Of a DNA stretch of 9,577 nucleotides, positions 5,889 through 9,577 are shown in pieces. The notes under the pieces are model-generated. The model did no database searches. It was not told where the DNA came from and was given only the letters and a program-made list of their open reading frames with translations. The stretch is from an uncultured Erythrobacteraceae bacterium (GTDB lineage Bacteria > Pseudomonadota > Alphaproteobacteria > Sphingomonadales > Sphingomonadaceae), in NCBI GenBank assembly GCA_950071875.1, contig CATMNW010000069.1:1-9577 (forward strand). Reading direction: 5' to 3'. The position numbers and the translations under genes are program-made. Position 1 is the stretch's first letter. Each line of letters begins with the position of its first letter.

Positions 5889-7052
5889 ATGAGCGCTGTC
5901 GACACCAAACAACCCGCACGTCGCCCGACCGATGGCATGCTGGCCTTGGCGAAGGACATAGCCGAAGGTCGCAAGCGTGATGCAAGCGAGGCCACGACTG
6001 TTCCCGCCAGTGTTTACATCGACCCAGAATACTGGTCTCGCGAAAAAGCGGCGATTTACGATCGTTTGCCCCAGATCCTGTGTCCGTCCGCCCTTCTACC
6101 CGACGCGGGAATGGCGGTGCCGCATGACGCCACCGGACGTCCGCTTTTGATAACGCGCGATGCCCAGGGCCAGGCACGAGTTTTCCTAAATGTGTGTCGC
6201 CATCGCGGTACGCGACTGGTCGAAAGCGACGAGGTACAGTGCACCAAGAAGCTGGTATGTCCTTATCATGCCTGGACATATTCGGTTGACGGCCGGCTTC
6301 TTGCCCTGCCCCGCCCCGACACCTTTCCGGGCCTCGACAAGTCGGATTACGGGCTCGTCGAGCTGCCGAGCCGGGAGACTGGCGGCCTCATCTGGTTCTG
6401 CCCGCAGGAAGAAACCGCCGATTTCTCGTTCGCCGAGCAGATCGGCGCGGATTTCGACACGCTCGGCATGGGCGAGCAGGTGCTGTTCCGCCGCAAGACC
6501 CACGAGGTTGCAGGCAACTGGAAACTCATCATGGATGCTTTTCTCGAAAGCTACCATGTCACCCGTCTTCATGCACAAACCATCGGCCCCTTCTTCAAGG
6601 ATGGGGCAACCAGTGGCGACATGATCGGCCCCCATTCGCGGAGTGCGGTCGGGCGACTGGAGGAAATGGAGGACATCGACCTCACCGACATGGCGGCGCT
6701 GCGCCGCGTCGTTACCTACGCCTACCAGCTATTGCCAGGCGCACTTATCATTCCCAGTCCCGACTATATCAATGTGATGGTCATGATGCCGCAGGCCCAT
6801 GACCGAACGCTGGTGGAGGATTTCATGCTCATCCCCGAACATCCGGCGACCGACAAGGCGCGCGACCACTGGGAACGCAGCTGGGCGTTGCTGGATGGCG
6901 GGGTATTCGCGAGCGAGGATTTCCGGGCTGCGGAACTAGGACAACAGGGCCTCTCCACCGGAGCGGTGCCGCATCTCACGCTTGGCACGATGGAGGGCGG
7001 TATCAGGCGGTATCACGAGACCGTCGAAGAGGCCTTGCGGGCGGTCGATTGA
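5889..7052 (+). CDS. Rieske non-haem iron oxygenase, alpha (catalytic) subunit
   Basis: The 387-residue protein is a ring-hydroxylating-type oxygenase alpha subunit. The N-terminal Rieske domain binds a [2Fe-2S] cluster through Cys103 and His105 (CRHRG) and Cys124 and His127 (CPYHAW). The C-terminal SRPBCC domain carries the mononuclear iron site: GNWKLIMDAFLESYHVTRLH supplies His223 and His228, Glu220 sits at the acidic bridging position, and Asp344 in ASEDFRAAELGQQGL is the likely third ligand. The gap between the two Rieske pairs is 18 residues, slightly longer than the common 15-17. The frame is open upstream to 5769, but ATG 5889 has an excellent AGGAAGGAA site and earlier codons lie in ampG. 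No beta subunit, ferredoxin or reductase is nearby, so electron partners must be encoded elsewhere. Substrate is unknown; hydroxylation or demethylation of an aromatic, sterol-like or quaternary amine compound are all possible for the family. Confidence 0.9.
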   Translation: MSAVDTKQPARRPTDGMLALAKDIAEGRKRDASEATTVPASVYIDPEYWSREKAAIYDRLPQILCPSALLPDAGMAVPHDATGRPLLITRDAQGQARVFLNVCRHRGTRLVESDEVQCTKKLVCPYHAWTYSVDGRLLALPRPDTFPGLDKSDYGLVELPSRETGGLIWFCPQEETADFSFAEQIGADFDTLGMGEQVLFRRKTHEVAGNWKLIMDAFLESYHVTRLHAQTIGPFFKDGATSGDMIGPHSRSAVGRLEEMEDIDLTDMAALRRVVTYAYQLLPGALIIPSPDYINVMVMMPQAHDRTLVEDFMLIPEHPATDKARDHWERSWALLDGGVFASEDFRAAELGQQGLSTGAVPHLTLGTMEGGIRRYHETVEEALRAVD

Positions 7053-7069
7053 GCGCCTAGCTGCCGCTT

Positions 7070-7837
7070 ATGGCCGACAACCGATTACCCGAAGAAGGCG
7101 ACCGCATCGCCAAGCTGCTCGCTCGCGCGGGTATTGCGAGCCGCCGCGAGATCGAACGCATGATAGCCGACGGGCGCGTTGCGATCGGCGGAAAGGTTCT
7201 CGACACGCCGGCGGTCAAACTCACGAGTCTCAAGGGCGTGACGGTTGACGGCAAAGCGGTTGGACAAGCCGAAGAAACGCGTCTCTTCGCTTTCCACAAA
7301 CCGCCTGCGATGCTGACTACAGAACACGATCCCAAGGGGCGGACCACGATCTATGCAGCCCTGCGCAACGCGCTGCCAAAGGATGCAGGACGCGTGATGC
7401 CGGTTGGTCGCCTCGACTACAACACCGAAGGCTTGCTGCTTCTCACCAATGACGGCGAGATGAAGCGGGCGATGGAATTGCCCTCTTCCGGAGTACCCCG
7501 CACGTACCGGGCCCGCGCCTTCGGTGACATCACCCAGGCCGACCTGGATACATTGATCGAGGGCGTCGAGATCGACGGCATCCGATAAGGCAAGATCGAG
7601 GCCAATCTGGAGCGTGGTTCAGGCCGGAACCGGTGGATCGAGCTGACCTTGCGCGAAGGAAAGAACCGCGAAGTCCGACGCGTGCTCGAGCATTTCGGGC
7701 TGGAGGTAAACCGCTTGTTGCGCATCGGTTACGGGCCGTTCCACATCGGTGACCTGCCGCGTGGACAGGCCACCGAATTGAAGCGTGGCGACGTGATGGG
7801 ATTCAAGCGCGAACTGGCACGCGGTGGCCGACAGTGA
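7070..7837 (+). pseudogene. RsuA/RluB-family pseudouridine synthase interrupted by an in-frame TAA
   Basis: The first 172 codons encode an S4 RNA-binding domain (DRIAKLLARAGIASRREIERM, from residue 11) and most of the pseudouridine synthase domain, with FHKPP (75-79) and the catalytic Asp116 in VGRLDYNTEGLLLLTND. Codon 173 is TAA (7586-7588). The same frame then continues without a break to TGA 7835-7837 and encodes the missing C-terminus: GKIEANLERGSGRNRWIEL, then LREGKNREVRRVLEHFG and VNRLLRIGYGPFHIGDLP, which is family motif III. Family members usually have Tyr-Gly at this point, so TAC or TAT to TAA is one substitution. The full frame would be 255 codons, a normal length. The 172-residue product lacks active-site motifs and is probably inactive. 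The original stop overlaps the rsmD GTG. A sequencing error cannot be excluded. The family modifies uridine in rRNA; the exact target is not assignable. Confidence 0.88.
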
Positions 7838-8379
7838 GGATTATTGCCGGCGAATGGCGGGGCCGGAAACTGGTCGCGCCATCAGGCGAACTTACTCGCC
7901 CGACCGCTGACCGTACGCGTGAGACCCTGTTCAGCATGCTGACCAGCCGTCTCGGGAGTTTCGAAGGACTGTCCGTGCTGGACCTTTTCGCCGGGTCCGG
8001 AGCCTTGGGTCTCGAAGCTCTCTCGCGCGGCGCTGCCTCCTGCCTTTTCGTCGAGCAGGAAAGCCCCGCGATAAAGGCCATACGTTCGAATATCGATGCC
8101 CTGGACGCCCGCACACGCAGTACCGTTCAACAGGCGTCGGTCATGTCTCTCGGGCCAGCAAAAAAGCCGCACGATGTCATCCTGCTGGATCCGCCGTATG
8201 ATACCGGCGCAGGGCAAGTCGCGCTGGACCGGATGTTGCGGCTTGGCTGGATCGGAGCGGCGACCTGGATGGCACTCGAAACAGGATCCAGGGAAGATAT
8301 TGCCATCAAGGGTCTGCAAATCGACACCGAACGCAAGGTCGGCAAGGCAAAGCTTACGTTTCTGCGGCTGGCTTCTTGA
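7834..8379 (+). CDS. rsmD: 16S rRNA (guanine(966)-N(2))-methyltransferase RsmD
   Basis: RsmD uses S-adenosylmethionine to methylate N2 of G966 in 16S rRNA on the assembled small subunit. The 181-residue product opens with MRIIAGEWRGRKL and RPTADRTRETLFSML (22-36), the family's N-terminal signature. The SAM-binding loop VLDLFAGSGALGLEALSRGA is at 48-67. The catalytic DPPY is at 119-122, preceded by DVILL. Length matches the family. The start is GTG 7834, which overlaps the terminal TGA of the upstream pseudouridine synthase frame (GTGA). Only a weak GGTGG lies upstream, so expression probably relied on translational coupling, which the premature stop in that gene would break. Two hairpins follow the stop. 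Confidence 0.94.
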   Translation: MRIIAGEWRGRKLVAPSGELTRPTADRTRETLFSMLTSRLGSFEGLSVLDLFAGSGALGLEALSRGAASCLFVEQESPAIKAIRSNIDALDARTRSTVQQASVMSLGPAKKPHDVILLDPPYDTGAGQVALDRMLRLGWIGAATWMALETGSREDIAIKGLQIDTERKVGKAKLTFLRLAS

Positions 8380-8385
8380 GGCAGC

Positions 8386-8419
8386 AAAAGGGGCGAGACC
8401 GCCATGGCAGTCCCGCCCC
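8386..8419. terminator. Probable terminator between the convergent genes
   Basis: GGGGCGAGAC (8390-8399) pairs with GTCCCGCCCC (8410-8419) with a single A-C mismatch. AAAA precedes the stem on the plus strand, so on the minus strand the stem is followed by TTTT, the arrangement of an intrinsic terminator for the secreted-protein gene (9076-8471). For rsmD it is a GC-rich hairpin 10 bases after the stop but without a T-run. Confidence 0.6.
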
Positions 8420-8430
8420 CTCCAAGCGAA

Positions 8431-8454
8431 GCGCTCAACCCAAGGGTTGAGCGC
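8431..8454. terminator. Perfect 11-bp hairpin in the rsmD / secreted-protein intergenic region
   Basis: GCGCTCAACCC (8431-8441) and GGGTTGAGCGC (8444-8454) are exact reverse complements separated by AA. Neither strand has a real T-run after it. It probably works together with the neighbouring hairpin to stop or protect transcripts from both sides; a protein-binding palindrome is an alternative. Confidence 0.5.
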
Positions 8455-8470
8455 GTGCTGAAATTCGCGA

Positions 8471-9076
8471 TTACATGTCCGGGTCTTCAGCCGGGATCGG
8501 ACCTTCGATTTCGCTTGCCGGACGTCCGGGCCAATAGTCGAGCGGACGGGTTCCTGTGCGGTTCTTTTCCCAGCTGTTGATGCAGCCGTCCTGCTGGTTC
8601 GGCTTGCATACCGGAAGCTCGGTACCTGATGTCGTCGCCGTGTAACCGGCGGGCATCGGAGCGGTCACAGCGCGGGAAACGAAACGCGGTTGCGTGGCGG
8701 TTGCGCTCGAAGTCGAAGTCGTGGTTGCGGACGAAGTCGTGGCCGTGCTCGTTGCTGGGGTTGCGCTCATCTGGCTGGAGATCTGCGTCCATGCCTGAGC
8801 ACGCGCTTCCGGCGTCATTTCGTAAATCCGGACGCGCTGGGCATCTGTGAGAACCCACCAGCCATTCGTCTGTGCGGGCGTCAGCGTCCAGTAATACTCC
8901 TGAACATCGGCCGGCCAGGCATCGTAGGCCGATTGGCGATCTGCAGGCCAACCTTCGTACATTACCTTTTGCTCGTCGGTCCACATATAGCCGTCGCCAT
9001 CCATATGGTCGTCAGCCATGGCGGGTGCAGCGGTGAATGCCAGCGCAGCGGCGCTTGCAAGAATCATGTTACGCAT
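8471..9076 (-). CDS. Secreted undecapeptide-repeat protein, unknown function
   Basis: I do not recognise a named family. From ATG 9076 the product is 201 residues. Residues 1-21 (MRNMILASAAALAFTAAPAMA) form a clear Sec signal peptide with an AMA cleavage site. Residues 32-97 are six back-to-back 11-residue repeats starting WTDEQ, WPADRQ, WPADVQ, LTPAQ, LTDAQ and MTPEA, with W, L or M at position 1, T or P at position 2 and mostly an aromatic at position 9. Residues 104-129 are almost only Ser, Thr, Ala and Pro, a flexible linker. The tail has Cys157 and Cys165, which could form a disulfide, then LDYWPGRPASEI and an acidic end. An alternative start at ATG 9091 adds MEIPP; I choose 9076 because the signal peptide begins there and GGAG lies 9 bases upstream. 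LTxxQ resembles Spy/CpxP-type periplasmic stress proteins, but homology is not shown. It likely acts in the periplasm or at the outer surface. Confidence 0.8.
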   Translation of the reverse strand: MRNMILASAAALAFTAAPAMADDHMDGDGYMWTDEQKVMYEGWPADRQSAYDAWPADVQEYYWTLTPAQTNGWWVLTDAQRVRIYEMTPEARAQAWTQISSQMSATPATSTATTSSATTTSTSSATATQPRFVSRAVTAPMPAGYTATTSGTELPVCKPNQQDGCINSWEKNRTGTRPLDYWPGRPASEIEGPIPAEDPDM

Positions 9077-9091
9077 AGGAGGTATCTCCAT
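9077..9091 (-). promoter_or_regulatory. Self-complementary ribosome-binding region of the secreted-protein gene
   Basis: On the minus strand the sequence before ATG 9076 reads GGAG-ATAC-CTCC (9089-9078). GGAG is the only Shine-Dalgarno candidate (9-base spacing), and it can pair with CTCC directly before the start codon, which could lower or regulate initiation. The upstream in-frame ATG at 9091 overlaps this element. Confidence 0.35.
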
Positions 9092-9200
9092 CGTTCGTTG
9101 TCATTGCCGAATTTACGCTGGAAAGTACTGAGAGTTCCGATGGTCAAATACTCCAAAGCCTTGTGTTGACGGCTTACGTTCCCTAGCTGTTCCATACTTC
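9092..9200. promoter_or_regulatory. Divergent intergenic region upstream of uvrD
   Basis: This 109-base gap separates the secreted-protein gene (minus) from the helicase gene (plus). For the plus strand, TTGACG (9166-9171) is a good -35 hexamer, but the positions 17-19 bases on (GTTCCA, TCCATA) are poor -10 matches, so the promoter is not secured. No Shine-Dalgarno sequence is visible before ATG 9201. Confidence 0.35.
9114..9138 (-). promoter_or_regulatory. Possible EcfG (general stress) type promoter for the secreted-protein gene
   Basis: The minus strand has GGAAC (9138-9134), a 16-base spacer, then CGTA (9117-9114). The alphaproteobacterial sigma-EcfG consensus is GGAAC-N16/17-CGTT, so this is one mismatch off. 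A start of transcription a few bases downstream would give a leader of about 30 bases. A second near-match, GGAAC (9194-9190) with CGTC 17 bases on, lies farther upstream, which shows such matches can arise by chance. Confidence 0.3.
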
Positions 9201-9577
9201 ATGACCGAAAACCTGCACCCTGTCGACGCGCCCGAAAACGCGCAGATTCCCGCCTATGCAGCGCGTTTGAATGCACCGCAGCGCGACGCGGTATTGACTA
9301 CCGAGGGACCTGTCCTGATGCTTGCCGGGGCGGGCACGGGCAAGACAGCGGCTCTTACCGCAAGATTGGCACACCTCATCGCAACGCGCCGGGCGTGGCC
9401 AAGCGAAATCCTGTGCGTCACTTTCACGAACAAGGCCGCGCGCGAAATGCGCGAGCGTGTCGGGCGGCACATCGGCGATGCGGTAGAAGGAATGCCCTGG
9501 CTTGGCACGTTCCACTCCATCGGGGCGCGCATGTTGCGCCGTCATGCGGAAATGGTCGGCCTGCAAAGCAATTACAC
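9201..9577 (+). CDS. uvrD: UvrD/PcrA-family ATP-dependent DNA helicase, N-terminal part (3' truncated by window)
   Basis: The frame from ATG 9201 is open to the window end and gives 125 codons of a superfamily 1A 3'-5' helicase used in nucleotide excision and mismatch repair and in clearing replication blocks. After a roughly 20-residue leader come the Q-motif region LNAPQRDAV (23-31), Walker A LAGAGTGKT (GAGTGKT at 43-49, with catalytic Lys48), motif Ia VTFTNKAAREM (73-83) and motif Ib LGTFHSIGARMLRRHAE (101-117). GMPWLGTFHSIGARMLRRHAE is typical of alphaproteobacterial UvrD/PcrA rather than Rep or RecB. The start has no clear ribosome site, but the next ATG is well inside the conserved region. 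The Walker B motif and the rest lie outside the window, so integrity cannot be judged. Confidence 0.95.
   Translation, partial: MTENLHPVDAPENAQIPAYAARLNAPQRDAVLTTEGPVLMLAGAGTGKTAALTARLAHLIATRRAWPSEILCVTFTNKAAREMRERVGRHIGDAVEGMPWLGTFHSIGARMLRRHAEMVGLQSNY

Noticed and set aside
7586..7588. Recoded stop (selenocysteine or pyrrolysine)
   Set aside because: The codon is TAA, not TGA or TAG, and the family has Tyr here, so simple mutation or error is far more likely.
7649..7837. Separate 62-codon gene after the premature stop
   Set aside because: It is the in-frame C-terminus of the pseudouridine synthase, starting in the middle of the conserved LREGKNREVRR motif, not an independent gene.
1..9577. 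CRISPR array, transposon, tRNA or rRNA genes
   Set aside because: No regularly spaced direct repeats, no transposase-like frame, no terminal inverted repeats and no cloverleaf or rRNA motifs were seen.

Overview
The window is chromosomal DNA from an alphaproteobacterium, most likely a member of the Sphingomonadales close to Erythrobacteraceae. This rests on the GC-rich coding sequence, the gene order trpB-trpA-accD-folC, and the look of the TrpA, AccD, FolC and UvrD proteins. The species cannot be fixed without a database search.

Left part (1-3665, plus strand) is a biosynthetic operon. It holds the 3' end of trpB, a small AT-richer frame for a predicted two-helix membrane protein whose TTG start overlaps the trpB stop, a 240-base non-coding spacer, trpA, accD (ATGA overlap with trpA) and folC (at or overlapping the accD stop). 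These make tryptophan, malonyl-CoA for fatty acid synthesis, and folate/folylpolyglutamate. The spacing between trpB and trpA is unusually large for genes whose products form one complex.

Middle part (3662-5817, minus strand) carries an AmpG-type muropeptide permease followed by a PilZ-domain protein with intact c-di-GMP-binding signatures. pilZ converges on folC with a 4-base stop overlap and no terminator. Divergent from ampG, across 71 bases that include a 13-base palindrome, is a Rieske non-haem iron oxygenase alpha subunit without visible partner genes.

Right part (7070-8379, plus strand) has an RsuA/RluB-type pseudouridine synthase broken by one in-frame TAA codon, then rsmD (16S rRNA G966 methyltransferase), whose GTG start overlaps the old stop of the broken gene. 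Two strong hairpins separate rsmD from a convergent gene for a secreted protein. That protein is made of six consecutive 11-residue aromatic-rich repeats, a Ser/Thr/Ala linker and a two-cysteine tail. The window ends in the first 125 codons of a UvrD/PcrA-family helicase.

The points most worth a second look are the undecapeptide-repeat secreted protein with a possible general-stress promoter, the nonsense-interrupted pseudouridine synthase, and the low-GC small membrane protein wedged between trpB and trpA. I found no CRISPR array, transposase, tRNA or rRNA. I see no convincing new multi-gene system.
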